DNA of 64,000 nucleotides from Plebeiibacterium marinum (GCF_026013615.1 NZ_JAPDPI010000026.1:1-64000), one strand, 5' to 3'. Positions 27,003 to 36,542 are shown, counted from the first letter of the stretch. A program made the numbers and translations. Notes: generated by a model from the letters alone, not told the origin.

Positions 27003-27323
27003 TTAATTTAAAAATTCAAAATCTTTAACTCTCACACATAAGGCCGATTGAACGTCCCCTGTTTTGGTTTGGTATCCAGAGCTATATGGTTCTCCTTCTA
27101 CTAAAACTTTCTTTCCTTTTTTCAGGTAATCCACAAATTTGGTATCACTTTCTTTCGAACGCCAAATATCCGCTCTTACCCATTCGGTTTTCTCAACCTT
27201 TTCTCCCTTTGAATTCTTATAGGTTCTGGAAACAGCTACATCAAAATTGATCACTTTGTTGTTTCCAACTTCTTTTATAGTGGCGTCAGAACCCAGATTA
27301 CCACTTACCATTAATTTAAACAT
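27003..27323 (-). CDS. ssb: Short single-stranded DNA-binding protein
   Basis: A 106-residue OB-fold protein of the SSB family: MFKLMVSGNLGSDATIKEVG, FDVAVSRTYKN, KVEKTEWVRADIW and KKVLVEGEPYS are canonical strands. It ends right after the OB fold (RVKDFEFLN) and so lacks the flexible tail and acidic tip (DDxPF) that recruits repair and replication partners. It is thus probably an accessory paralogue rather than the main replication SSB. It has its own terminator. Confidence 0.88.
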   Translation of the reverse strand: MFKLMVSGNLGSDATIKEVGNNKVINFDVAVSRTYKNSKGEKVEKTEWVRADIWRSKESDTKFVDYLKKGKKVLVEGEPYSSGYQTKTGDVQSALCVRVKDFEFLN

Positions 27324-27483
27324 TTAAAATAATTGTTTGATTAAACATTCCGGCCTCTTTTATTCATAAATAATTCAGGCTTACTCAAATATAAATCAAT
27401 TTAACCAAACACACAAATACATTCTGTAAAATAAAAGTTCAATATAACAACCTGTCACTTCATTAAAATACCAAAACTAAATA

Positions 27484-28530
27484 TCAATAGTCTTTTCCTT
27501 TTGAGGTCTCAACAAGCTTTTTGGTACTTAACAAACCACAAGCTGCATAAATATCCTCCCCTCTCGACTTCCTAACAGTTGTTGTAACACCTTTATTTTC
27601 CAGTATTTGTTTAAATTTCTCCATCACCTCATCCGAACATCCCTTTAACGGGGAATTGGGAATGGGATGAAACTTAATCAGGTTAACCCTGGCCTTTAAT
27701 CCATTTATCAATTTCACAAGGGCTTCAGCATGCATTTTAGAATCATTCACACCACTAAACATAATATATTCAAAAGAAATTCTCCTTTGACGACCAAAAT
27801 CATATTCCCTTAGTACATTCACCACATTTTCTATTGAATATACATTTTCTATAGGCATCAATTCCTTTCGTTGTTCATTTAAAGCTGCATGCATACTAAT
27901 GGCCAAATGACAATCACTTTCTTCAATAAACCTTCGCATCGCAGGTATAACCCCAATGGTAGAAACATTTACCCTTCGAGGGCTCCAGGCAAATCCCCAT
28001 TCCGATGTAATAATCTCCAGACTTTTGAGCACTTCGTCAATATTATCCATAGGCTCTCCCATACCCATATATACCAAATTGGTAAGCTCATCTTTTTCGT
28101 TGATACTTACCATTTGATTCAATATCTCTCCGGCAGTAAGGTTTTTCTGAAACCCTTGCTTCCCGGTCATACAAAACAGGCATCCCATTTTACAACCCAC
28201 CTGCGAACTCACACACAATGTTTTTCTGTTCTCTGACGGTATATAAGCTGCCTCTATATATTGATCGGAAACTGTTTTAAACAGGTATTTTTTTGTCCCG
28301 TCAATTGATTCCTGCACATTGCTATAGGTCGATAAACCTACTTCAAAACGGGCTTTTAACACTTCCCGGTTTTTTTTTGAGATATTCAACATATCATCAA
28401 AACTCCCTACTTTTTTTTTGTATAGCCAGTCTACCAACTGCTTTGCTACAAATCCAGGAAACTTTAACTCCTTAACCACCCCCTTTAATTCTTCCAAGGT
28501 TTTCCCAAACAGCGCTTCTTTGTTCATCAT
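27484..28530 (-). CDS. rlmN: 23S rRNA (adenine2503-C2)/tRNA methyltransferase RlmN
   Basis: A 348-residue radical SAM methyltransferase that methylates C2 of A2503 in 23S rRNA and A37 in some tRNAs. The cluster motif is CKMGCLFC (Cys113, Cys117, Cys120). The MGMGEPMDN motif and the C-terminal KSRGEDIYAACGLL, which holds the catalytic Cys, are both present; the other catalytic Cys is probably in the C-terminal half. Length is typical. The start may be either of two adjacent Met codons. Confidence 0.96.
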   Translation of the reverse strand: MMNKEALFGKTLEELKGVVKELKFPGFVAKQLVDWLYKKKVGSFDDMLNISKKNREVLKARFEVGLSTYSNVQESIDGTKKYLFKTVSDQYIEAAYIPSENRKTLCVSSQVGCKMGCLFCMTGKQGFQKNLTAGEILNQMVSINEKDELTNLVYMGMGEPMDNIDEVLKSLEIITSEWGFAWSPRRVNVSTIGVIPAMRRFIEESDCHLAISMHAALNEQRKELMPIENVYSIENVVNVLREYDFGRQRRISFEYIMFSGVNDSKMHAEALVKLINGLKARVNLIKFHPIPNSPLKGCSDEVMEKFKQILENKGVTTTVRKSRGEDIYAACGLLSTKKLVETSKGKDY

Positions 28531-28655
28531 TTTCTTGTTTATCGTGATTGCTTTATACCCGGCACAGTTAATATCATTTATTTAAGCATAGAATCCTTGC
28601 AGCGTATACGCTATATATCTGGCAAGACAAACCATTTTACAATAAAGCACATTGA

Positions 28656-29318
28656 TTAAAAATAAATTTCGGCTTTAACATTTGCAAAATCTATATCCTT
28701 TTCTAAAATAATATCCCTTACATCTACAACCATATCCGGGTTTCCGCAAAGGTAATATTTAATCTGTTTTGGTAAACTACTTTGCTCTTTTAACCAGGTG
28801 GTTAATCTACCGGAATAAACTTTATCAGAATTTTCGGCAGTACAAAAGCGAAGATACCCCTCCCCCATACATTCCTCAAAAAGATCCTGATATAGAAAAT
28901 GATCCAGGGTTCTGCTACCATGAAGTATTTTTAAGGGCAAATTGCACCCTGATTTAGCCATAGAAACAAACGGGGCAATACCTGTACCGGTAGCAATCCA
29001 CCATTTATCACCCTTTTCCGGTGTAAAATCGCCAAAAGGTTTTGAAACAAAAACCTCATCTCCCTCTTTAAGCCGGATTAGTTGTGGGGTTAAAAATCCA
29101 TCAGGCACAACATCAAAAAGAATAGTAAACACATTTTCATCTGCCCCACTGGCTATACTGTACAACCTTGGTTCATGCTCATTATTAATTGCCAGGGCAA
29201 CAACCTGTCCGGGTACAAACTCAAATTTTCTTACAAAGGAAAGCGTGTAAACATTCGAAACGACATGATTCAATTCTACAACTTTACTGGCAAATAACTC
29301 TATCTTTTTTCGTGGCAT
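28656..29318 (-). CDS. Ferredoxin-NADP+ reductase-like flavoprotein
   Basis: A 220-residue FAD/NAD(P)-binding reductase of the FNR superfamily. The FAD domain carries EPRLYSIAS (RxYS motif, about 49-57) and the nucleotide domain ATGTGIAPFVSM and YLCGNPDMV. It moves electrons between NAD(P)H and ferredoxin or flavodoxin. No fused 2Fe-2S domain is present. It stands upstream of rlmN and downstream of the SRPBCC gene on the same strand, with gaps that suggest separate units. Confidence 0.88.
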   Translation of the reverse strand: MPRKKIELFASKVVELNHVVSNVYTLSFVRKFEFVPGQVVALAINNEHEPRLYSIASGADENVFTILFDVVPDGFLTPQLIRLKEGDEVFVSKPFGDFTPEKGDKWWIATGTGIAPFVSMAKSGCNLPLKILHGSRTLDHFLYQDLFEECMGEGYLRFCTAENSDKVYSGRLTTWLKEQSSLPKQIKYYLCGNPDMVVDVRDIILEKDIDFANVKAEIYF

Positions 29319-29367
29319 ATATTAAAACAAATTACGATAGCATTGTTTAGTAATCAGATCATTAGTG

Positions 29368-30381
29368 CTATTTTATCGGCATATAAACCTCAGTTACCCA
29401 CTGTCTTTCGTCGGCTACTACCTTCGGATCATTTATATAAACCTCAAAAGGAACCACTTCCTTGCTCTCAGAAAGCTTATGAACCTGCATATAGCTCATT
29501 CCTGCAGACCAGGCATTCCCAAGATGTTCATAGTCTCCTTTAAATGTAATCTTCACCGCTTTTACAGATGGAATCTCACCCTGATACCAGGGTTCGGGAA
29601 CAGTTACTTCTCCCATTACAGGCACTGCGGCAGTATATACACACTTTTTTGTAAAAAAATCAAATTCATGATATAAGGATAGAGCACGGTTATAATCCAG
29701 TCCCCTTTCATCTGCCATTGTTTTTAAGTTCCCAAACACCTTTGGCATGGTAGATCCGACTTCATCCAGTTCACAAGCCACTTTTTCTCCCACATATTTA
29801 AAGGAAGGACAATCCACTATTCCATCAATTTTTATATCCGAAGCAACATAACCCTTCTCAGCATAATCTTTAATCATTTTTAATCCCCTCTCATAATCCA
29901 TCCCAACCATAGGTTCCATCATTTTTGTCATGAACCGGAACAAAAAAGGCATTTCTCCTTGCATCCCCCAGGTCACATTAGTAACAGAATCATTGATTAT
30001 TTTAAAATTCCAGTACACCAACGAACTGGATTCAAAAGGCTTTATAAACCTGATTTCCTGCTTTATATAATTTCGTGGCACGATCTCAGTATGTTTGATA
30101 ACTCCGGAACCTACCAATTCCCCTTCCCATCTATATTCATTATCCAACTCAAAGCCAGAGCCTGAAACTTCCACCCTTGCACCGGGTTCCATACACAACC
30201 AGGGCGACCACGTTCCCCACTTATTAAAATCAACAATTAAGTCAAAAACCTCTTCCGAAGCTTTATTTATGGTTATATTCCGCTCCACCTTGTAATTTCC
30301 TTCAAGAGTATACAACCATATTAAAGTACCTGCAATAGCCATTGCAACAACCACTAGTGTTGCTATAAAAAACTTCTTCAT
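29368..30381 (-). CDS. SRPBCC/GyrI-like effector-binding protein
   Basis: A 337-residue protein with one N-terminal membrane anchor (about 5-24), a START/SRPBCC-type lipid or ligand pocket (about 30-175; VERNITINKASEEVFDLIVD, FNKWGTWSPW), and a C-terminal GyrI-like/AraC effector-binding domain (about 190-337; YHEFDFFTKKC, EPWYQGEIPSVKAVKITFKG). Bacteroidetes carry many such fusions of unknown ligand. The anchor should place both domains in the periplasm. Confidence 0.82.
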   Translation of the reverse strand: MKKFFIATLVVVAMAIAGTLIWLYTLEGNYKVERNITINKASEEVFDLIVDFNKWGTWSPWLCMEPGARVEVSGSGFELDNEYRWEGELVGSGVIKHTEIVPRNYIKQEIRFIKPFESSSLVYWNFKIINDSVTNVTWGMQGEMPFLFRFMTKMMEPMVGMDYERGLKMIKDYAEKGYVASDIKIDGIVDCPSFKYVGEKVACELDEVGSTMPKVFGNLKTMADERGLDYNRALSLYHEFDFFTKKCVYTAAVPVMGEVTVPEPWYQGEIPSVKAVKITFKGDYEHLGNAWSAGMSYMQVHKLSESKEVVPFEVYINDPKVVADERQWVTEVYMPIK

Positions 30382-30644
30382 CTTTAAACCTGTTAATTAG
30401 ATTAATTTTAAACTGATTAGAATACAATCAAAACACATTATTAAAATTTAACCATATTTACTTAAACACCAAACCTTGTTCAAAAGTTTATTTATTGTTT
30501 TTCCTTCGTTATACCCACATGCAACAATAGTTTTACCAACACTTAAAGCATTTTAATTACCGAAACTTTGTAAATTAGAAATCATATTGTAACATTATTA
30601 GTCCTTTTCTCGAAAAAGCAAGAAACAACAAGTAAGAGTTTGTT

Positions 30645-32222
30645 ATGAAATTTTCAATTATCCTGGCATTTACGATTTTTTTTACATCATGCGAATTGTT
30701 TCACCCGGATCCACAAATCCCATCTGTTCCCATGATTTATTTCGACTTTAACGAAAACAACACTTCCAGCGGGATTGAAGATTTCAAGACATTTGGTAAC
30801 CAAAACCTCTCATATAAACCCGGGATCAAAGATTCCTGTCTTGATTTATCCATTACATCACGATCCAGAAAACCTGTAATCATAAAAACCAAAGGCGACC
30901 TGATGCTTGAGCACCAACCTCAAATGGCCGTTATGGTATGGGTAAAGCAAAAACTAAACGACCTGGAAACATATGGAATAATCGGAAACAAAAGCATTGA
31001 TGCCAGTCATGAAAAAGGATGGATTATTTCAACCACCCCCAAAGGTGCCTGGAAACTACAGCTATCTGATGGTTTACAAAACTGGGAATATACTGCCACT
31101 CCATCGCGTCAAAGGATAAACGACGGAAAATGGCATCAATTAGGCTTTTATATTAATAAGGATGAAAACATGACCTATACCTATTTCGACGGGCAACCGG
31201 TTGGAATACTGAACATGCAAAATTTTACAAACTTTGAAGCTGATTACCATTTGCATATCGGCTGTAATCCCGGCTCAAACGATTATTCCAAGGATGCATT
31301 TAACGGAATGATCGATGAAATTGGCATATGGTCAAAACCCCTTAGTCATGAAGATTTTAAAAATGCCTACCTATGCCTGAAAAAAGAAAAACTTCCATCC
31401 ACAGAATATGCTGGGGAAACCTTTAAAGTACTTACCTGGAACATATGGAATGGTGGGAAACAAATGGGAAAAACAGCCGGAATAAATCAAATCGTTAATG
31501 TAATAAAAAAATCAGGTGCAGATATTGTATCCCTCCAGGAGGATTTTGGAGCCGGACAATACATTTCTGACAAACTGGGATTTACTTATTACAAATGCTC
31601 AGAAAACCTGAGTCTGCTAAGCCGCTTTCCCATTTCAAAAACACATCAAATATTCCGCCCATTAAACATAGGCATAGTACAGCTCTTACTCAAAGAAAAC
31701 GACCCTATTCTTATCTGTCCCATATGGCTTTCGTTTACTCCAAACATCAAGGGTATGCTTGCCAACCCAGAGGCAAATCAGGATACAATCATCAACATTG
31801 AAGAAAAATCGAGGGGCAGCGAAGTTCGGTTCATCCTGAGCGAACTGAAAAAATTCAGCACCCAGATTGAATCCGGCTCCATCATATTGGCTGGGGATTT
31901 CAACAGCGGGTCCCATCTCGACTGGACTGCCGACAACATAAACAACAAATACAACAAAGTCATCCCTTTTCCAACCTCCATCCTGTTGGAAGAAAACAAT
32001 TATACTGATGCCTACAGGCAAATATGGCCCGGCAACCTAAAAAAACAGGGAAACACATATTCACCTATATTCAAGGAAGGGTATAACGACAGGATAGACT
32101 TTGTTTATTACAAGGGAACAACTATTGAAGCCATTGATGCAAGCGTAATAGACAAAACCGATTCATTTTTCCCATCCGACCATGCCGCATTACTGATTAC
32201 TTTTAAAAGAAAACAAAAATAA
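30645..32222 (+). CDS. LamG-endonuclease/exonuclease/phosphatase lipoprotein
   Basis: A 525-residue lipoprotein (signal to Cys16, FTIFFTSCELF). Residues about 30-240 form a LamG/concanavalin-like domain (MAVMVWVKQK, HIGCNPGS, DEIGIWSKPLS), a carbohydrate-binding fold. Residues about 260-520 form an endonuclease/exonuclease/phosphatase domain with FKVLTWNIWNGG, SLQEDFG, LAGDFNSGSHLDW, DRIDFVYYKG and SDHAALL, so the metal and catalytic residues are all present. It may cleave phosphodiesters of nucleic acid, sphingolipid or phosphoinositol. It lies just upstream of the ECF sigma gene and may be regulated with it, but it has no direct link. Confidence 0.88.
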   Translation: MKFSIILAFTIFFTSCELFHPDPQIPSVPMIYFDFNENNTSSGIEDFKTFGNQNLSYKPGIKDSCLDLSITSRSRKPVIIKTKGDLMLEHQPQMAVMVWVKQKLNDLETYGIIGNKSIDASHEKGWIISTTPKGAWKLQLSDGLQNWEYTATPSRQRINDGKWHQLGFYINKDENMTYTYFDGQPVGILNMQNFTNFEADYHLHIGCNPGSNDYSKDAFNGMIDEIGIWSKPLSHEDFKNAYLCLKKEKLPSTEYAGETFKVLTWNIWNGGKQMGKTAGINQIVNVIKKSGADIVSLQEDFGAGQYISDKLGFTYYKCSENLSLLSRFPISKTHQIFRPLNIGIVQLLLKENDPILICPIWLSFTPNIKGMLANPEANQDTIINIEEKSRGSEVRFILSELKKFSTQIESGSIILAGDFNSGSHLDWTADNINNKYNKVIPFPTSILLEENNYTDAYRQIWPGNLKKQGNTYSPIFKEGYNDRIDFVYYKGTTIEAIDASVIDKTDSFFPSDHAALLITFKRKQK

Positions 32223-32291
32223 ATTGTAATTTAGATAGGGGTAAATACCACTATTGCCTGTCTTTAAGTAAAGCAACATAATTGCAGTTTA

Positions 32292-32861
32292 ATGCTAAAA
32301 GCGGAACACATAAACATAAATGACGGAATTCTCTTTGAAAAAATAAAACAAGGAGACCAGAAAGCCTTTGAACAAGTGTTCAGGCAACATTATGTGCATT
32401 TGGTTGCTTTTGCCAATACGATTTTACACGATACTGACAAAGCAGAAAGTATTGTACAAAACGTATTTGTAAAACTTTGGGAGAAACGCAAGCAATATCA
32501 AGTTGTTTCATTAAAAGGGTATTTAATGATTGCGGTTAAAAACAGCTGCAACAACGAAATCAAACGATTACAACAAGAAAGGAACTTCAGGCAATCGGCT
32601 GACAAAACCCAAATTAGTGAAACCATGGTATATTCTGACAGTTGGGTAATGGATAAAATATCATCCATCATAAACCAACTCCCTGAGCAGAGAAAAAAAA
32701 TATTCAAACTCAGTCGACTTGAGGGGTTAAAATACCGTGAAATTGCTGCAAAACTAAACATCTCTCCCAAAACAGTGGAAATTCAAATGGGGAAAGCCCT
32801 AAAGTTTTTGAGAGAAAATCTGGTAGAGTTAAAAAAACAAGTGTACCATATTTTATGGTAA
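32292..32861 (+). CDS. RNA polymerase ECF sigma factor
   Basis: A 189-residue sigma-70 factor of the Bacteroidetes ECF type. Region 2 includes AFEQVFRQHYVHLVAFAN and VFVKLWEKRK; region 4 includes INQLPEQRKKIFKLSRLEGL (split at the limit) and an HTH (KYREIAAKLNISPKTVEIQM). The FecR-type anti-sigma gene starts 7 bases after its stop, and the STN-domain gene follows, which together form a cell-surface signalling unit. Confidence 0.95.
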   Translation: MLKAEHININDGILFEKIKQGDQKAFEQVFRQHYVHLVAFANTILHDTDKAESIVQNVFVKLWEKRKQYQVVSLKGYLMIAVKNSCNNEIKRLQQERNFRQSADKTQISETMVYSDSWVMDKISSIINQLPEQRKKIFKLSRLEGLKYREIAAKLNISPKTVEIQMGKALKFLRENLVELKKQVYHILW

Positions 32862-32868
32862 TTATTCA

Positions 32869-33834
32869 ATGGCAATGAAAAAGTTTAATAAAAATATCGA
32901 TTGGAACCTGGCTGGGAAGGTAATATCCGGTGAAGCAAGCTCCCGAGAGCAAATAGAATTTGATCTTTGGCTCAATAAGGACAATAACATAAACGAATGG
33001 AATAAACTATTAAGCGAAGTGGAACAGGCAGAATATGCACTGACCAGCGAAAGTATTGATATAGAAAGGGCATGGAAAAGCGTTAGAAACAAAACCACTT
33101 CAAAAACAATACAAACACATAAAAGGTACTATTTAGTTGCTGTAGCTGCTTCCATCATTATACTCATTGGCATATTCTTGTTTATAGACTGGCACAGGAC
33201 TCCTCAGCACCTCTTTACCTTTTCTACACAAAACCTGGTTGAACAGGTAAATTTAAAAGATGGATCATCGGTAGATTTAAACAGACACAGCTCTATATCG
33301 CTACCAGAATCATTTAATACAAACAAAAGGACTCTTGAATTACAAGGCGAAGCTTTTTTTGATATAAAAAGAAATGAAAAAATCCCATTTGTTATACACA
33401 CAAAACATATTACCATAAAGGTATTGGGCACATCATTCAATGTAAAAGACTACCCAAACTCTGATTACAGCGAAGTAATTGTAAAAACAGGTATAGTTGA
33501 AGTTATTGCCCACAACGATAGTTTAAATAAAACACTTTTAAACGCAGGTGACAAAGCCATATATAACCGGGAAACAAACCAATTAACCAAAACTGAAAAC
33601 AAGAATATAAATTACTTATCCTGGAAAACTAAAGACATTTCATTTAAAAAGGATAAAATGACCGATGCCATCAAACTTCTTGAAGAAGTTTATAATGTAG
33701 AAATTTCAGGAACAGAAGAACTCAACCCTGAAAATGAAATAAGCGCCACGTTTGAAAAAAACACCATTGAACACATACTTAGTACAATCAACAAGTCACA
33801 CAGCTTAAACTTAGAATATAAAATAAAGGAGTAA
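32869..33834 (+). CDS. FecR-family anti-sigma regulator
   Basis: A 321-residue single-pass membrane protein. A cytosolic N-terminal portion (1-80) should bind the sigma factor, a transmembrane helix lies at about 85-107 (YYLVAVAASIIILIGIFLF), and the periplasmic part has the FecR domain (VNLKDGSSVDLNRHSSISLP, TIKVLGTSFNVKDYP) and a C-terminal DUF4974-like secretin/STN-like fold (ISFKKDKMTDAIKLLEEVYN). It relays an outer-membrane signal to the sigma factor. It sits between the sigma and the STN transducer genes. Confidence 0.95.
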   Translation: MAMKKFNKNIDWNLAGKVISGEASSREQIEFDLWLNKDNNINEWNKLLSEVEQAEYALTSESIDIERAWKSVRNKTTSKTIQTHKRYYLVAVAASIIILIGIFLFIDWHRTPQHLFTFSTQNLVEQVNLKDGSSVDLNRHSSISLPESFNTNKRTLELQGEAFFDIKRNEKIPFVIHTKHITIKVLGTSFNVKDYPNSDYSEVIVKTGIVEVIAHNDSLNKTLLNAGDKAIYNRETNQLTKTENKNINYLSWKTKDISFKKDKMTDAIKLLEEVYNVEISGTEELNPENEISATFEKNTIEHILSTINKSHSLNLEYKIKE

Positions 33835-33883
33835 TCTCTATTATTGGTCTTTAATATAGAATTATTCCTTTATATTTATATAA

Positions 33884-35413
33884 ATGAAACTCAAGGCTCT
33901 CATAATTTTGTTTTTGCTCTATTGTTTTGCTACAATACATACACAGGTACTTAAAACCAACACACCTACCGATTCTTTACTGATATCTTCCCGATACAAA
34001 AACATCACAATTGAAAATTTCCTTGATTCGTTACACCAAAAACATCAATTCCACTTTGCCTATGATCCGTCGGGCTTGCCTTTTGATTCAGTTATTGATG
34101 TAAATTTCACAGACCAGACTATAAACGCAGTCATTCAACATATTTTTAAAGAATATTCGCCCTCAGTCCATATATCTGACAAACAAGTGATCATATCACA
34201 AGGATTTCGCAATACTAAAGTTAAAGATTACATCATACTTCAAGGCTTTATTAAATCAACAGAAGATGGGAAAAACCTCCCTCTGGTAAACATCTCAATC
34301 ACTGGGGAAGCCATTGGTACCACCAGTAATTTTGATGGATATTATAAGTTTCTCATCCCTAGAAACAACATAGGCAGCAAAGTCAGCTTTTCAAGCATAG
34401 GCTACGAAACAAAAAACATTGACATCCCATCGGGCGACAGCTTAATAAACCTCAACCTCAACCCTACCACAATAAAAATCAGGGAAATTGAGGTTAAGTA
34501 TTTAAAGGCCCCTGAAATAATATACCAGGTACAACAAAACATCCCCTACAATTACCCGGAAACACCCATGCTACTTACAGGCTTTTTTAGGGAAACCATA
34601 AAGCAGGATGGAAAATACATTGAAGTTTCCGAAGCTGTTCTTGACATTTACAAAAGCTCATATAACTCTGATGATGTAGAAAAAGCGAGATTCGTTAAAG
34701 GTCGCAAAAGCGTTGATGACAAGGAGATTTCTTTGGCACGGTTAAAACTGGCAGGAGGTCCAAGTTTATTTGCTGCTATTGACGTTGTAAAACATACCAA
34801 CTTCTTTAATACCGACGATGGCGTACAATACCTATATCATTACCTGGGAAAAGGCTTTGAACATGGAAAAGTTATTTATAAAGTAGGGTTTAAACCAGTT
34901 ATTGAAACAGAAAACATATATTACCAGGGGGAATTACACATAGATACAGAAACCTACGCACTAATAAGCGCCGATTTTAATATGACAAAAAAAACGCTGA
35001 AAGAAAGCGAAAAATATCTAATACGTAAAAACGCAAAAAAGATAAAATCAACCCCAATACACACCAACTATCACATTGATTACCGCCCCTTTGGCAACAA
35101 ATGGATTTTAAACAGTATCAGAGGCGAACTAAAAATAAAAATACTGGACAAAAGAAACCGAAAGACAAAATCAATTTATACTACAACCACAGAATTACTT
35201 ATAACCAATGCAATAAATGGCAAAGGACAAAAAATTAAATATTCTGAGGCTTTTAAAACCAATTATATATTAGCTGATAAAATAAATAATGAAGATGTTG
35301 ATTTCTGGAAAGATTTTAACGTAATCAACCCCGAAGAAAGCTTGAAGAATATATTCCGATCGGACGCAGTGGAAATAAATGTAGTACCACAACGCGAAAA
35401 AACCAAGCCATAA
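33884..35413 (+). CDS. STN and carboxypeptidase-regulatory domain protein without TonB barrel
   Basis: A 509-residue secreted protein. A signal peptide (1-20) is followed by an STN domain (about 40-105; TIENFLDSLHQKHQFHFAYD, VDVNFTDQTINAVIQHIF-like) that normally contacts FecR, then a carboxypeptidase-D regulatory-like beta sandwich (about 117-205; TTSNFDGYYKFLIP, VSFSSIGYETKNI). The remaining 300 residues are a conserved unnamed domain with beta strands, not a TonB plug and barrel. In SusC-type systems STN precedes a receptor barrel of about 700 residues, which is missing here. The gene follows the sigma and FecR genes by 49 bases and is probably the signal input. Confidence 0.8.
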   Translation: MKLKALIILFLLYCFATIHTQVLKTNTPTDSLLISSRYKNITIENFLDSLHQKHQFHFAYDPSGLPFDSVIDVNFTDQTINAVIQHIFKEYSPSVHISDKQVIISQGFRNTKVKDYIILQGFIKSTEDGKNLPLVNISITGEAIGTTSNFDGYYKFLIPRNNIGSKVSFSSIGYETKNIDIPSGDSLINLNLNPTTIKIREIEVKYLKAPEIIYQVQQNIPYNYPETPMLLTGFFRETIKQDGKYIEVSEAVLDIYKSSYNSDDVEKARFVKGRKSVDDKEISLARLKLAGGPSLFAAIDVVKHTNFFNTDDGVQYLYHYLGKGFEHGKVIYKVGFKPVIETENIYYQGELHIDTETYALISADFNMTKKTLKESEKYLIRKNAKKIKSTPIHTNYHIDYRPFGNKWILNSIRGELKIKILDKRNRKTKSIYTTTTELLITNAINGKGQKIKYSEAFKTNYILADKINNEDVDFWKDFNVINPEESLKNIFRSDAVEINVVPQREKTKP

Positions 35414-35427
35414 AGCCTGGTTTTTCG
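35398..35427 (+). terminator. Terminator overlapping the STN gene stop codon
   Basis: AAAAACCA (35398-35405) pairs with TGGTTTTT (35418-35425) around a 12-base loop that contains the stop codon TAA. It ends the sigma-FecR-STN operon. Confidence 0.6.
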
Positions 35428-35456
35428 GTTATTTATAATCTGACATTAAATATGTA

Positions 35457-35696
35457 TTAGGCGCAATGTTTTTGCAAATATTCAATGGTTGAACCTACCG
35501 ATTCTAATTTTGGCAATTCTGAATTGCCTATTTCAACTTCAAACTTCGTCTCTAATAAAAACAAAAAGCAAGTTAAATCAATTTCATCAACCAATAGTTC
35601 TTCCTTTAAAGCAGCATCCTCAACAATCCTCTCCCTTGGCACACCAGTCTTTCTCAATACTTTATACAAGTTTCTCCTAATTGTATCTTGTTTCAT
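35457..35696 (-). CDS. Acyl-carrier-like protein lacking the phosphopantetheine serine
   Basis: A 79-residue protein with the helical pattern of acyl carrier proteins: an N-terminal helix, a loop, then LKEELLVDEIDLTCFLFLLE, FEVEIGNSELPKLESVGSTI and a final helix (EYLQKHCA). At the usual DSL site the sequence is D37-E38-I39, so the Ser that carries phosphopantetheine is Glu. It cannot be a classical carrier unless the alignment is wrong. No fatty acid or polyketide genes lie nearby; it is alone on the minus strand between two plus-strand genes. Confidence 0.7.
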   Translation of the reverse strand: MKQDTIRRNLYKVLRKTGVPRERIVEDAALKEELLVDEIDLTCFLFLLETKFEVEIGNSELPKLESVGSTIEYLQKHCA

Positions 35697-35861
35697 AACC
35701 TTACAGTTTTCAATAACAATATGCTTATTTTACTAGTAAGACAATCATTATAAACCCCACACGTATAAAAAAAGTGAATTTTTAAATAAATAATTTTAAG
35801 CAACTGAAAACAGGAGACAAAATTTTAATCTCCAAAAGCAACCTTTAATAAATAACACTGC

Positions 35862-35869
35862 TATATTTG
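35862..35869 (+). promoter_or_regulatory. -7 promoter box of the DUF4494 gene
   Basis: TATATTTG matches TAnnTTTG and lies 30 bases before the ATG at 35900. A -33 TTTG at the ideal distance was not found. Confidence 0.5.
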
Positions 35870-35899
35870 CATCCTTCTAAATTATAAAACAAGACAACA

Positions 35900-36466
35900 A
35901 TGAATACTTGGTTTGAATGCAAAGTTAAATATGAAACAGTTGACGAACAGACTGGTAAAGAAAAAAAAGTAAATCTACCATACCTTATTGATGCCGTATC
36001 GTACACGGAGGCAGAGAGCAGAATCCATGCCGAGATGGAACAATACGTCAGAGGAGAATTCTCTGTTCCTTCGATAAAAAAAGCCAACTACACCGATTTG
36101 TTTTTTTACGATGATGGCGATAAGTGGTACAAATGCAAAGTGGTTTTTGTTAGCATTGATGAAAATGCCGGAAAAGAAAAGAAAGTATCAAATCAAATGT
36201 TAGTGCTGGCTTCTGACCTAAAAGAAGCATACGACAGGATAAATGAATCTATGCAGGGAATGACTGTAGATTTTGATATCACTTCAATTATAGAAAGCAA
36301 CATTGCCGATGTGTTTCCCTATTTCAAAGATGAAGTTAACGAACCCATCCCAGACCACTTAACACCCCTAAGCGACTACCAACAAAAAAATTCAGAAACA
36401 TTCCAGCAAGAGTCTGAAAGCTTTAATGCCGATACCGAAGACAAAATATCTGATGAAGATTTTTAG
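35900..36466 (+). CDS. DUF4494 family protein
   Basis: A 188-residue cytosolic protein of the Bacteroidetes DUF4494 family. It holds two similar halves (about 2-75 and 76-145), each beginning with a W-x-x-C/K-V strand pair (TWFECKVKYETVDEQTGKEK and KWYKCKVVFVSIDENAGKEK) and a helix with EA(E/Y) followed by an acidic loop. The C-terminal 45 residues are acidic and disordered. The function is unknown. It has its own promoter and terminator. Confidence 0.75.
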   Translation: MNTWFECKVKYETVDEQTGKEKKVNLPYLIDAVSYTEAESRIHAEMEQYVRGEFSVPSIKKANYTDLFFYDDGDKWYKCKVVFVSIDENAGKEKKVSNQMLVLASDLKEAYDRINESMQGMTVDFDITSIIESNIADVFPYFKDEVNEPIPDHLTPLSDYQQKNSETFQQESESFNADTEDKISDEDF

Positions 36467-36493
36467 CATCAGGCATACAATATAAAAAATAAT

Positions 36494-36542
36494 TGTTGCC
36501 ATATAATAATCAGAGTTATTGTTGTATGGCAACATTTTTTTT
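36494..36542 (+). terminator. Terminator of the DUF4494 gene
   Basis: TGTTGCCATA (36494-36503) and TATGGCAACA (36525-36534) form a perfect 10-bp stem followed by eight T residues. Confidence 0.8.
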
